A stretch of DNA of 6,934 nt from Sulfurospirillum sp. UBA1314 (GTDB lineage: Bacteria; Campylobacterota; Campylobacteria; Campylobacterales; Sulfurospirillaceae), in NCBI GenBank assembly GCA_002307095.1, contig DBTO01000078.1, forward strand, positions 1-6,934, written 5' to 3'. The notes under the pieces were generated by a model. The model was given only the letters and a program-made list of their open reading frames with translations. It did no database searches and had not been told where the DNA came from. Each line of letters begins with the position of its first letter. Position 1 is the first letter of the stretch. Below are positions 1 through 6,009 of this stretch, piece by piece. The translations under genes and the position numbers were made by a program.

Positions 1-425
1 ATGGCGTTATCAACGTCGCAGGACATCGTCTCTCTACTGGGGAGATGGAAGAGGTCATCTCCAAACACCCCGATGTGGCAGAGTGCGCGGTGATTGGTGT
101 GGATGATGAGCTTAAAGGTGAAGTGCCGATGGCGTTTGTCGTTTTAAAAGATGGCATTGAGCGCGATCATCGCTCCATCGCCGATGGTGTGGTGCAGTTA
201 GTGCGTGAAGAGATCGGCGCGGTTGCAGGACTCAAGCTGGCTACCGTCATCGAAAAACTCCCTAAAACACGCAGTGGTAAGATACTCAGAGCTACCATGC
301 GCTCCATTGCCGATGGAAAAGAGTGGAGTGTTCCTTCTACCATTGAAGATGAAAGTGTCCTCCCCGAAATCCAAAAATCAATCGAAAAACTGGGATACCC
401 CGTCCCTAAAAAAGGAAAAAAATGA
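1..425 (+). CDS. prpE: Propionyl-CoA synthetase (propionate-CoA ligase), C-terminal part
   Basis: This is the 3' end of an acyl-CoA synthetase of the ANL (AMP-forming) superfamily; the gene begins before the window. The open frame runs from position 3 and reads GVINVAGHRLSTGEMEEV, the family's hinge and start of the C-terminal domain, so the ATG at 45 is internal. The motif LPKTRSGKIL (about 252-287) carries the catalytic lysine of the adenylation half-reaction (codon 279-281), which is the residue controlled by acetylation in Acs and PrpE. The tail resembles PrpE in its TIEDESVLPEI segment. The family activates propionate with ATP and CoA to propionyl-CoA in the cytoplasm. Its stop overlaps the prpB start (ATGA, 422-425), so it belongs to the prp operon and is probably translationally coupled. 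The closely related acetyl-CoA synthetase Acs cannot be excluded from this fragment alone, but the context favours PrpE. Confidence 0.87.
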   Translation, partial: GVINVAGHRLSTGEMEEVISKHPDVAECAVIGVDDELKGEVPMAFVVLKDGIERDHRSIADGVVQLVREEIGAVAGLKLATVIEKLPKTRSGKILRATMRSIADGKEWSVPSTIEDESVLPEIQKSIEKLGYPVPKKGKK

Positions 426-1309
426 GTATCATCAGTGCAGGTGCGAAATTTAGAGAAGCTGTTAAACAGACTCATCCACTTCAAATCGTCGGTGTCATCA
501 ACGCCTACAGCGCAATGCAAGCAGAGCGTGTTGGGCATAAAGCCCTTTATCTCAGCGGTGCAGGCGTTGCCAATGCCAGCATCGGACTACCCGATCTTGG
601 TATGACTAACCTAGAAGATGTCTGCATTGATGTCAGACGCATCACTAGTGCGAGTTCATTGCCTCTATTGGTTGACGCAGATACAGGTTGGGGAGGTGCA
701 TTTAACATCGCTCGTACCATCAAAGAGTTCACGAGAGCGGGTGCAGCGGCATGTCACATCGAAGATCAAGTGGCACAAAAACGCTGCGGTCATCGCCCCA
801 ATAAAGAGTTGGTCAGTAAAGAAGAGATGTGTGATCGCATCAAAGCTGCGATGGATGGCAAAATCGATGACGAGTTTGTGGTGATGGCACGTACCGATGC
901 ACACGCGATGGAAGGACAAGCTGCAGCGCTTGAGCGAGCTTTGGCGTACGTAGAAGCCGGTGCTGACATGATCTTTGCCGAAGCCATTCATACCCTCGAA
1001 GAGTACAAACAATTTACCAAAATCATTAAAGTGCCAGTCCTCGCCAACATCACCGAATTTGGGCAGACACCCTACTTTACATGTAACGAGTTAGAATCCG
1101 TTGGTATCGCCATGGTGCTCTATCCACTTTCAGGTTTTCGTGCGATGAATCAGGCCGCATTGACGGTTTTTAAAGACATCTTGAAAAATGGCAGTCAGAA
1201 AAATTCGATTCCTCTGATGCAAACGCGCACAGAGTTGTACGACATGTTGAACTACCATGCCTTTGAAGAGAAGATCGACGCTTTGTTTACATGTAAAGAT
1301 CAAAAATAA
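422..1309 (+). CDS. prpB: 2-methylisocitrate lyase
   Basis: This 295-aa protein belongs to the isocitrate lyase/PEP mutase family and matches the usual PrpB length (about 296 aa). It cleaves 2-methylisocitrate to pyruvate and succinate, the last step of the methylcitrate cycle. Visible hallmarks are YLSGAG (43-48), the metal-binding DADTGWGG (85-92; D85 and D87), HIEDQ (112-116), the catalytic loop KRCGH (120-124) with C122, and ARTDA (156-160). KRCGH points to PrpB-type lyases within the superfamily. The ATG overlaps the prpE stop by 4 nt, and an AAAGGA at 411-416 encoded in the prpE tail serves as ribosome binding site. Two copies of the TTACATGTAA palindrome lie inside the gene, read as FTCN (219-222) and FTCK (289-292). 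The second lies next to the C-terminus, where the family is variable, and both introduce a cysteine. Confidence 0.97.
   Translation: MSIISAGAKFREAVKQTHPLQIVGVINAYSAMQAERVGHKALYLSGAGVANASIGLPDLGMTNLEDVCIDVRRITSASSLPLLVDADTGWGGAFNIARTIKEFTRAGAAACHIEDQVAQKRCGHRPNKELVSKEEMCDRIKAAMDGKIDDEFVVMARTDAHAMEGQAAALERALAYVEAGADMIFAEAIHTLEEYKQFTKIIKVPVLANITEFGQTPYFTCNELESVGIAMVLYPLSGFRAMNQAALTVFKDILKNGSQKNSIPLMQTRTELYDMLNYHAFEEKIDALFTCKDQK
1077..1086. repeat. TTACATGTAA palindrome, copy 1 (inside prpB)
   Basis: A perfect 10-bp palindrome, preceded by T and followed by C. It is read in frame as part of FTCN (PrpB 219-222). Confidence 0.9.
1286..1297. repeat. TTTACATGTAAA palindrome, copy 2 (prpB 3' end)
   Basis: A perfect 12-bp form, read in frame as FTCK, four residues from the PrpB C-terminus. 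Its centre is 27 bp from that of copy 3. Confidence 0.93.
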
Positions 1310-1311
1310 TC

Positions 1312-1325
1312 GTTTACATGTAAAC
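1312..1325. repeat. GTTTACATGTAAAC palindrome, copy 3 (prpB-prpC gap)
   Basis: The longest form seen: a perfect 14-bp palindrome that begins 2 nt after the prpB stop. With copy 2 it brackets the stop codon. Confidence 0.93.
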
Positions 1326-1330
1326 ATTTC

Positions 1331-1347
1331 TGCCAACACCGTTGGCA
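1331..1347 (+). other. 7-bp stem-loop in the prpB-prpC gap
   Basis: TGCCAAC (1331-1337) and GTTGGCA (1341-1347) form a perfect stem with a 3-nt loop, 21 nt after the prpB stop. There is no poly-T run after it. Together with the palindrome at 1312-1325 and the hairpin at 1375-1399 it makes this gap unusually structured. Confidence 0.6.
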
Positions 1348-1374
1348 AGCTTCAGCGCCCCAGTGGCTAACGTA

Positions 1375-1399
1375 GGGAAAGGAGCTTTGCTTCTTTCCC
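1375..1399 (+). other. 11-bp stem-loop in the prpB-prpC gap
   Basis: GGGAAAGGAGC (1375-1385) pairs with GCTTCTTTCCC (1389-1399) around a TTT loop, with a single G-U pair (1382/1392). No T-tract follows, so it is not a standard intrinsic terminator. It lies about 32 nt upstream of the prpC ATG and could stabilise or regulate the distal mRNA. Confidence 0.7.
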
Positions 1400-1420
1400 G
1401 TGTGAGAATAAAAAGTAAAA

Positions 1421-1424
1421 AGGA
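1421..1424 (+). promoter_or_regulatory. Ribosome binding site that fixes the prpC start
   Basis: AGGA within an A-rich stretch lies 7 nt before the ATG at 1432. This supports starting PrpC there, rather than at the in-frame TTG at 1342. Confidence 0.8.
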
Positions 1425-1431
1425 AAATACT

Positions 1432-2559
1432 ATGGAAGCAAAAGAAAATAAAAAAACGGGTGGACTCGCAGGTGTTGTTGCAGGTCGTTCTGCTATTTGT
1501 ACCGTAGGAACGGGGCATGGTCTGAATTACCGAGGCTATGACATCTACGATCTGGCGCAAAATGCAACCTTTGAAGAGGTCTCCTACCTTTTAACCAAAG
1601 GCGTTTTACCCACACAAAGTGAACTTGAAACCTATAAGCAAGAACTCATAAAAGCACGTGCTCTGCCTGAAGCGCTCAAAGTGGTTCTTCGTAATTTACC
1701 TAAAAATGCCCATCCGATGGACATCATGCGCACGGGCTGCTCTACTCTGGGATGTTTGGAACCCGAAGCCGATAATTTTAGCGACCAAGGTGCGAAAATT
1801 ACCCGTTTGATGGGCATTTTCCCCTCCATCTTACTCTACTGGCACCACTACCATGTCAATGGCAAAGAGCTGGATACCCATAGCACGCAAGATACCATTG
1901 GTGGTTATTTTCTGGAAAAACTGCACAACAAGCAACCGAGCGAACTCTGGATCAAAGCGATGCATGTCTCTTTAATTCTCTACGCAGAGCATGAATTTAA
2001 TGCTTCCACGTTTGCGGCACGCATTGGAGCTTCAACACTTTCTGATATTTACTCTGCGATCACTGCGGCGATTGGTGTGCTTCGAGGGCCTTTGCACGGA
2101 GGGGCGAATGAAGCAGCGATGGAGCTTATTTCAGAATATAAATCAGTACACGAAGCAACGCGTGGTATTTATGAAAAACTAGAGAATAAAGCCAAAATTA
2201 TGGGCTTTGGGCACCGTGTGTATGTCAGCAACGACCCACGCAACATCGTCATCAAAGAGTGGTCACGCAAACTGGCGGATGATGTGGGCAATACCACCAT
2301 CTTCCCTATTTCTGAGGTCATTGAAAAAATCATGTGGGATGAGAAAAAACTCTTTCCAAATCTCGATTTTTACAGCGCGTCAACCTACCATTTTATGGGC
2401 ATTCCCACAGCGTACTTTACGCCTATCTTTGTCATGAGCCGAACCGCAGGTTGGGCAGCGCACGTGGTCGAACAACGAGGCGACAACAAACTGATTCGCC
2501 CCAATTCAGAGTACATAGGACCAGAGAATCGAGCCTATGTTGACATCAAAAACCGATAA
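1432..2559 (+). CDS. prpC: 2-methylcitrate synthase
   Basis: This is a citrate synthase family protein of 375 aa. PrpC condenses propionyl-CoA with oxaloacetate to 2-methylcitrate. The N-terminus GLAGVVAGRSAICTVG (11-26) and the RGYDI motif (34-38) are typical of methylcitrate synthases. The active-site regions AEHEFNAST (185-193), GPLHGGANE (219-227, H222), MGFGHRVY (257-264, H261) and LDFYSA (311-316, D312) are all present, as is the substrate-binding arginine region EQRGDNKLIRP (347-357). The ATG at 1432 is chosen because AGGA at 1421-1424 sits 7 nt upstream and the protein starts just before the conserved GLAG. The frame stays open upstream to a TTG at 1342, but that stretch runs through a hairpin and has no family similarity. 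Related 2-methylcitrate/citrate synthases can use both acyl-CoAs. The prp neighbours support PrpC over GltA. Confidence 0.96.
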   Translation: MEAKENKKTGGLAGVVAGRSAICTVGTGHGLNYRGYDIYDLAQNATFEEVSYLLTKGVLPTQSELETYKQELIKARALPEALKVVLRNLPKNAHPMDIMRTGCSTLGCLEPEADNFSDQGAKITRLMGIFPSILLYWHHYHVNGKELDTHSTQDTIGGYFLEKLHNKQPSELWIKAMHVSLILYAEHEFNASTFAARIGASTLSDIYSAITAAIGVLRGPLHGGANEAAMELISEYKSVHEATRGIYEKLENKAKIMGFGHRVYVSNDPRNIVIKEWSRKLADDVGNTTIFPISEVIEKIMWDEKKLFPNLDFYSASTYHFMGIPTAYFTPIFVMSRTAGWAAHVVEQRGDNKLIRPNSEYIGPENRAYVDIKNR

Positions 2560-2572
2560 GTAAAGGAATCGT

Positions 2573-4027
2573 ATGAGCACAGATATGGGTATTTTAGATA
2601 CCAAACGACCCGAATTTGACCCACTTTTAACTGACATTGCACGCTATGCTTCAGAATTTTCCATCAAAAGCGAAGATGCGTACGACACAGCACGCTACTG
2701 TTTGATGGACACGCTTGGATGTGGACTTTTGGCGCTTAAATTTCCTCAATGCACCAAACTTTTGGGACCCGTCGTTCCAGGCGCTTGCATGCCTCATTTG
2801 GGTGCGAAAGTACCGGGGACTTCGTATCAACTTGACCCTGAACGCGCCGCGTTTAACGTGGGGGCAATGGTGCGATGGCTTGATTTTAACGATACGTGGT
2901 TAGCGGCTGAATGGGGACATCCAAGCGATAACCTCGGTGCGATTTGGGCGGTGGGCGATTACATTAGCCGTCGCAATATTGCTGAGAGCAAAGCCCCTCT
3001 TAAAGTCAAAGACATTTTAACCGCGATGATCAAAGCGCATGAAATTCAAGGTATTTTAGCGCTTGAAAATTGTTTCAATAAAGAGGGAATGGATCACGTG
3101 CTACTCGTTCGTGTGGCTTCCACGGCAGTTGCGGCGGCAATGTTGGGAGGTACATTTGAAGAGATCAGAAATGCTGTCTCACACGCATGGGTCGATGGTG
3201 GAGCGCTTCGTTGTTATCGCCATGCACCTAACACTGGTTCTCGTAAATCATGGGCGGCAGGCGATGCCAGCAGCCGTGGTGTCAACCTTGCGCTTAAAGC
3301 ACTCGCAGGCGAGATGGGTTACCCCTCAGCGCTCAGTGCAAAATTTTGGGGTTACGAAGATGTCAAAATGGGCGGCAAAAAACTGACCATTCCTCAACCC
3401 TTTACCAGTTACGTTATGGAGCAAGTGCTGTTTAAAATCAGTTTTCCAGCGGAATTCCACGCCCAAACTGCTGTTGAGTGTGCCGTAAAATTGCATGATG
3501 AAGTGAAAGACAAGCTTGATGCGATTGAAAGAATTGTTATTACGACTCAAGAGTCAGGTCATCGCATTATCAACAAAGTCGGTCCTCTTGCTAATCCAGC
3601 GGATCGTGACCACTGCATTCAGTATATGGTGGCAATTCCACTCATTCATGGAAACTTAATTGCAGAACATTATGAAGATGCCTATGCCAATGATCCTCGT
3701 GTCGATGCTCTTCGCGATAAAATGGAAGTTGTCGTCGATGCGCGCTACACCCAAGAGTACCTTGAAGCCGATAAACGCTCCATCGCCAATGCGGTGCAAA
3801 TCTTCTACAAAGATGGCACCAAAAGTGAGAAAGTCGAAGTCGAGTATCCTATCGGGCATAAGAGAAGACGAAAAGATGGAATTCCTCTTTTGATCTCAAA
3901 ATTCAAACACAACCTAGCGGGTCGTCTCAGCCCAAAACAGTGTGCAACGATAGAAAAAGCATGTGAAAATCAAGCCAGCCTGGAAGCCATGAATTTCAAC
4001 GAATTTAGCGACCTCTTTGCCCTATAA
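2573..4027 (+). CDS. prpD: 2-methylcitrate dehydratase
   Basis: This is a 484-aa member of the MmgE/PrpD family, practically the same length as enterobacterial PrpD (483 aa). It removes water from 2-methylcitrate to give 2-methyl-cis-aconitate without an Fe-S cluster; a hydratase (aconitase) must rehydrate it, and none is encoded in this window. Recognisable blocks are RPEFDPLLTDIA (12-23), YCLMDTLGCG (42-51), the signature RWLDFNDTWLAAEWGHPSDN (101-120), SRKSWAAGDASSRG (223-236), and SFPAEFHAQTAVE (290-302). The ATG at 2573 has AAAGGA at 2562-2567. It lies 13 nt after the prpC stop, indicating co-transcription. A second ATG at 2585 is possible but lacks a comparable ribosome binding site. 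An intrinsic terminator follows 7 nt after the stop, so this is the last gene of the operon. The alternative AcnD/PrpF route is not seen here. Confidence 0.97.
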   Translation: MSTDMGILDTKRPEFDPLLTDIARYASEFSIKSEDAYDTARYCLMDTLGCGLLALKFPQCTKLLGPVVPGACMPHLGAKVPGTSYQLDPERAAFNVGAMVRWLDFNDTWLAAEWGHPSDNLGAIWAVGDYISRRNIAESKAPLKVKDILTAMIKAHEIQGILALENCFNKEGMDHVLLVRVASTAVAAAMLGGTFEEIRNAVSHAWVDGGALRCYRHAPNTGSRKSWAAGDASSRGVNLALKALAGEMGYPSALSAKFWGYEDVKMGGKKLTIPQPFTSYVMEQVLFKISFPAEFHAQTAVECAVKLHDEVKDKLDAIERIVITTQESGHRIINKVGPLANPADRDHCIQYMVAIPLIHGNLIAEHYEDAYANDPRVDALRDKMEVVVDARYTQEYLEADKRSIANAVQIFYKDGTKSEKVEVEYPIGHKRRRKDGIPLLISKFKHNLAGRLSPKQCATIEKACENQASLEAMNFNEFSDLFAL

Positions 4028-4033
4028 TTTCTA

Positions 4034-4072
4034 AGAAGCCCTTCGTCTAGGGGCTTCTATTTCTCTTTTTTT
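4034..4072 (+). terminator. Intrinsic terminator after prpD
   Basis: An 8-bp perfect stem (AGAAGCCC, 4034-4041, with GGGCTTCT, 4051-4058) closes a 9-nt loop. It is followed by a T-rich tract ending in seven T (4066-4072). It starts 7 nt after the prpD stop and should end the prp transcript. Confidence 0.87.
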
Positions 4073-4089
4073 CGTTAACATTTCTAATG

Positions 4090-4095
4090 TACAAT
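4090..4095 (+). promoter_or_regulatory. Possible -10 box for the lipoprotein gene
   Basis: TACAAT lies just after the prp terminator and 34 nt before the ATG at 4129. No good -35 box is visible, which is common for promoters in Campylobacterota. The call rests on position and a 5/6 match to TATAAT only. Confidence 0.3.
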
Positions 4096-4109
4096 AGCAT
4101 ATCTCGTTT

Positions 4110-4119
4110 TTACATGTAA
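4110..4119. repeat. TTACATGTAA palindrome, copy 4 (lipoprotein leader)
   Basis: A perfect 10-bp form, preceded by T and followed by GGA, so it runs into the ribosome binding site of the lipoprotein gene. Confidence 0.9.
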
Positions 4120-4122
4120 GGA
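4117..4122 (+). promoter_or_regulatory. Lipoprotein ribosome binding site overlapping the palindrome
   Basis: TAAGGA lies 6 nt before the ATG at 4129. Its first three bases are the last three of the TTACATGTAA palindrome (4110-4119), so a protein on the DNA, or pairing in the RNA, could affect access. Confidence 0.7.
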
Positions 4123-4128
4123 CTTTTT

Positions 4129-4611
4129 ATGCGTACACTTATGATGACCATTTTTTTGTTCGCGACATTTATGTTCAGTGGTTGTGCCCCAAAAGAGGTC
4201 GATCTTGCATCTATCAACCCCGTTTTGAGTCCTGCACCCAACCAAATTATTGCCGTGTATGAGCCCGATCGCGATACGATTATGTTTCATGAGTTTTCAC
4301 TCAAAAACAGTGTTTTAGTGGAGCAAACATGGGGAAAAGTCTTGCCATTTCGGGTTGAGTTTATGGATTTGTGGGTGACGGGTTTGGGACATGATATTCG
4401 TCGTCTCACCAACGGAAATGCCGAAGAGATCAAAAATGCACTTATGTACAACGCCTCTTTACAGGGAATGCAAACCTTACATGTAAACCAAAAAGATTAC
4501 ATCATCGACTATGAATTTGCCCGCGATATGGTAACTGCCATTGATCATTACGAAGAGAAAATCAAACGCTATGAGAGAGATCGTGAATATCCATACCTTC
4601 TAAAACGTTAG
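4129..4611 (+). CDS. Predicted lipoprotein of unknown function
   Basis: I do not recognise the family of this 160-aa protein. The N-terminus MRTLMMTIFLFATFMFSGC is a short signal peptide ending in a lipobox (FSGC), so C19 would be the lipidated residue after signal peptidase II cleavage. The next residues (APKE) lack the Asp+2 inner-membrane retention signal known from enterobacteria. The mature part has no obvious repeats or membrane segments. It contains a WGKVLPFRVEFMDLWVTGLG stretch (about 66-85) and ends in a charged, probably helical tail (HYEEKIKRYERDREY). Its ribosome binding site, TAAGGA (4117-4122), overlaps a TTACATGTAA palindrome, and a second copy is read in frame as LHVN (117-120). 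It stands alone, after the prp terminator and 66 nt before the PhnA-family gene. The start is supported by the ribosome binding site and signal peptide. Confidence 0.85.
   Translation: MRTLMMTIFLFATFMFSGCAPKEVDLASINPVLSPAPNQIIAVYEPDRDTIMFHEFSLKNSVLVEQTWGKVLPFRVEFMDLWVTGLGHDIRRLTNGNAEEIKNALMYNASLQGMQTLHVNQKDYIIDYEFARDMVTAIDHYEEKIKRYERDREYPYLLKR
4477..4486. repeat. TTACATGTAA palindrome, copy 5 (inside lipoprotein gene)
   Basis: A perfect 10-bp form extended by A on the right only. It is read in frame as LHVN (117-120). Confidence 0.9.
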
Positions 4612-4677
4612 GGGTTGTTTAGCTCTTTTTGAGGCGATAAAAGGCATACTTCGGCTAAAAATTAAGGAAACTCAAAC

Positions 4678-5016
4678 ATGCAATTACCTGCTTGTCCAAA
4701 ATGTAACTGTGAATATACCTACGAAGATGGCGAGATGATCATCTGCCCTGAATGTGCTCATGAGTGGTCTCAAAACAGTGCGGCAAATGAAGAATCTGCG
4801 GCAATCATCAAAGATGCACATGGTGCAATCCTTAGCGATGGTGACACGGTTGTGCTCATCAAAGACCTCAAACTCAAAGGCTCTTCTGCGGTCATCAAAG
4901 GTGGTACCAAAGTTAAAAACATTCGTTTAAATTACGAAAGCGACCACAATCTTGACTGTAAAGTCGATGGCATTGGCGCGATGGGGCTCAAATCAGAGTT
5001 TGTTAAAAAAGCCTAA
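4678..5016 (+). CDS. PhnA/YjdM-family zinc-ribbon protein
   Basis: This 112-aa protein closely resembles the small E. coli YjdM/PhnA protein (about 111 aa). The N-terminal zinc ribbon has two cysteine pairs, CPKC (6-9) and CPEC (23-26), around an EYTYEDGEM segment. The C-terminal domain carries the typical blocks KDAHG, LSDGDTV, IKDLKLKGSS, IKGGTKVKNIRL and DHNLDCKVDG, and ends in LKSEFVKKA. The family is often annotated as an alkylphosphonate utilisation protein because the E. coli gene lies near phn genes. That function is not established and no phn genes occur here, so I give no symbol. AAGGA at 4664-4668 lies 9 nt before the ATG. The stop codon overlaps the convergent azlD stop (5013-5016). 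No convincing promoter was found in the 66-nt upstream gap. Confidence 0.93.
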   Translation: MQLPACPKCNCEYTYEDGEMIICPECAHEWSQNSAANEESAAIIKDAHGAILSDGDTVVLIKDLKLKGSSAVIKGGTKVKNIRLNYESDHNLDCKVDGIGAMGLKSEFVKKA

Positions 5017-5336
5017 AGTATTTTTTGAATTAAAATCATATACACCAGTGTTGCGGCAAAGATGCTCAAAAGAGCGTTTTTAAACTTTACATGTAAAAGA
5101 ACCGCAACACACACTCCGATAATTTCGGCTAAACCATACGGATAACGTTCCCACTTCACATCTTTGAGCGCGTAAAAGACCAAAATGACCATAATCATGA
5201 GCGGCATATTGAGCTCAATGTACTTAATCAGAGGTGAAGGCTCGCGTGTACGAAAGAGTAAAAACGGGATGATGCGCGTTACATAGGTCAAAATTGCCGC
5301 AACAGCGATGCTCCCGATGATGTAACTACTTTCCAT
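5013..5336 (-). CDS. azlD: AzlD-family branched-chain amino-acid exporter small subunit
   Basis: This 107-aa hydrophobic protein has about four predicted membrane helices (roughly 5-28, 41-58, 67-82 and 87-106). The TYVTRIIPFLLF segment (17-28) and the proline-containing ELNMPLMIMVILVFYALKDV block (41-60) are typical of AzlD. In this family a small AzlD subunit works with the larger AzlC in the inner membrane to export branched-chain amino acids; the exact substrate here is unknown. The start overlaps the azlC 3' end by 11 nt, with a GGAG-type ribosome binding site inside azlC, indicating translational coupling. The gene runs convergently into the PhnA-family gene with a 4-nt stop-codon overlap and no terminator hairpin is visible. 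One TTTACATGTAAA copy lies in frame and encodes LHVK (81-84) at the end of the third helix. Confidence 0.93.
   Translation of the reverse strand: MESSYIIGSIAVAAILTYVTRIIPFLLFRTREPSPLIKYIELNMPLMIMVILVFYALKDVKWERYPYGLAEIIGVCVAVLLHVKFKNALLSIFAATLVYMILIQKIL
5086..5097. repeat. TTTACATGTAAA palindrome, copy 6 (inside azlD)
   Basis: A perfect 12-bp form, read on the minus strand as LHVK (AzlD 81-84). It lies 70 bp beyond the stop of the convergent PhnA-family gene. Confidence 0.93.
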
Positions 5337-6000
5337 TTTCCATACTCCTCTTAAAAACGATCAATACAAATGCTGCAGCACAGAGCGATAAAATCAGCAT
5401 CTTTTGCGGTGGAAATAAAATCATGCCAAACAGTCCGATAATAAGGGCCACAAAAAAAGGCTTATGCAGTCTGTTTTTCTTATAGAGCTCAATGGAAAGC
5501 ACCACAAAAAGAGCCGTCAGTGAAAACTCGATGCCTTCATAATTAAACGGCAAGATGTTACCCAGCATCGCACCCACCACACTGCCTAAAATCCAATAAC
5601 ATTGATTTAAAAAGGTAATCAGCAAGTACGCATTCTCACGGTTGCTTTCAGGCACTTCGGTGGTTTTTAAGAGCGCAAACGTCTCATCGGTCAGCCCAAA
5701 AATGAGGTAATGCTTCTTCCACGAAAAGTTTTTAAAGGTCGAAATCATCGAAAGTCCGTAAAACGTATGGCGAAGGTTCAGTAAAAAGGTGGCGATGCCA
5801 ATTTCCAAAATCGTTGCTTGCGAGGCAAAAAGCGTGAGCACCAAAAACTGACCCGAACCCGCGAAGATAAAAGCGCTCATAAAAAAAGCGTAATACCACG
5901 GAATAAGAAGCTTGGAAAGCAGCAGACCAAACGCCATACCAAGGGGAATATAGCCCATCATCACGGGAATTGTGAGTTTAAAAATAGCCAAAAAATTCAT
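5326..6000 (-). CDS. azlC: AzlC-family branched-chain amino-acid exporter large subunit
   Basis: This 224-aa polytopic membrane protein belongs to the AzlC family, the large partner of AzlD in branched-chain amino-acid efflux. Family features seen are the N-terminal IPVMMGYIPLGMAFG (11-25), FAGSGQF (46-52), NLRHTFYGLS (75-84) and GLTDETFALL (102-111), followed by further hydrophobic segments at about 130-150, 160-172, 181-196 and 200-216. The length is near the usual range for the family. The ATG at 6000 keeps the conserved N-terminus. Its ribosome binding site is weak (AAGAAG, about 4 nt upstream on the minus strand) and adjoins the palindrome at 6010-6021. The gene lies 23 nt after a 56-aa reading frame, itself after flgG, so read-through from the flagellar gene is possible. 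Export of valine, leucine or isoleucine is inferred from the family only. Confidence 0.93.
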   Translation of the reverse strand: MNFLAIFKLTIPVMMGYIPLGMAFGLLLSKLLIPWYYAFFMSAFIFAGSGQFLVLTLFASQATILEIGIATFLLNLRHTFYGLSMISTFKNFSWKKHYLIFGLTDETFALLKTTEVPESNRENAYLLITFLNQCYWILGSVVGAMLGNILPFNYEGIEFSLTALFVVLSIELYKKNRLHKPFFVALIIGLFGMILFPPQKMLILSLCAAAFVLIVFKRSMENGK

Positions 6001-6009
6001 ACGTCTTCT

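Noticed and set aside
45..425. A free-standing 126-aa protein starting at the ATG at 45.
   Set aside because: The frame is open to the window edge and the upstream codons encode the conserved VINVAGHRLSTGE segment, so it is the end of a longer synthetase.
167..538. A 123-aa minus-strand frame antisense to prpE and prpB.
   Set aside because: It overlaps two well-supported genes and its composition is what an antisense frame gives, with no domain recognised.
1286..1325. The two neighbouring palindromes as a CRISPR-like or tandem repeat array.
   Set aside because: There are only two adjacent copies and the other five are dispersed over 5 kb without regular spacers.
1375..1399. The hairpin before prpC as an intrinsic terminator.
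   Set aside because: The stem is followed by GTGTGAGAATAAAAAG and no T-tract, and prpC continues the pathway.
1342..1431. An extended PrpC N-terminus starting from the TTG at 1342.
   Set aside because: The extra 30 residues run through hairpin DNA and lack family similarity, and the ATG at 1432 has a well-spaced ribosome binding site.
4612..4677. A promoter for the PhnA-family gene in the 66-nt gap.
   Set aside because: Weak -10-like words (GATAAA, CATACT) occur, but none has convincing spacing or a -35 partner, so I did not call one.
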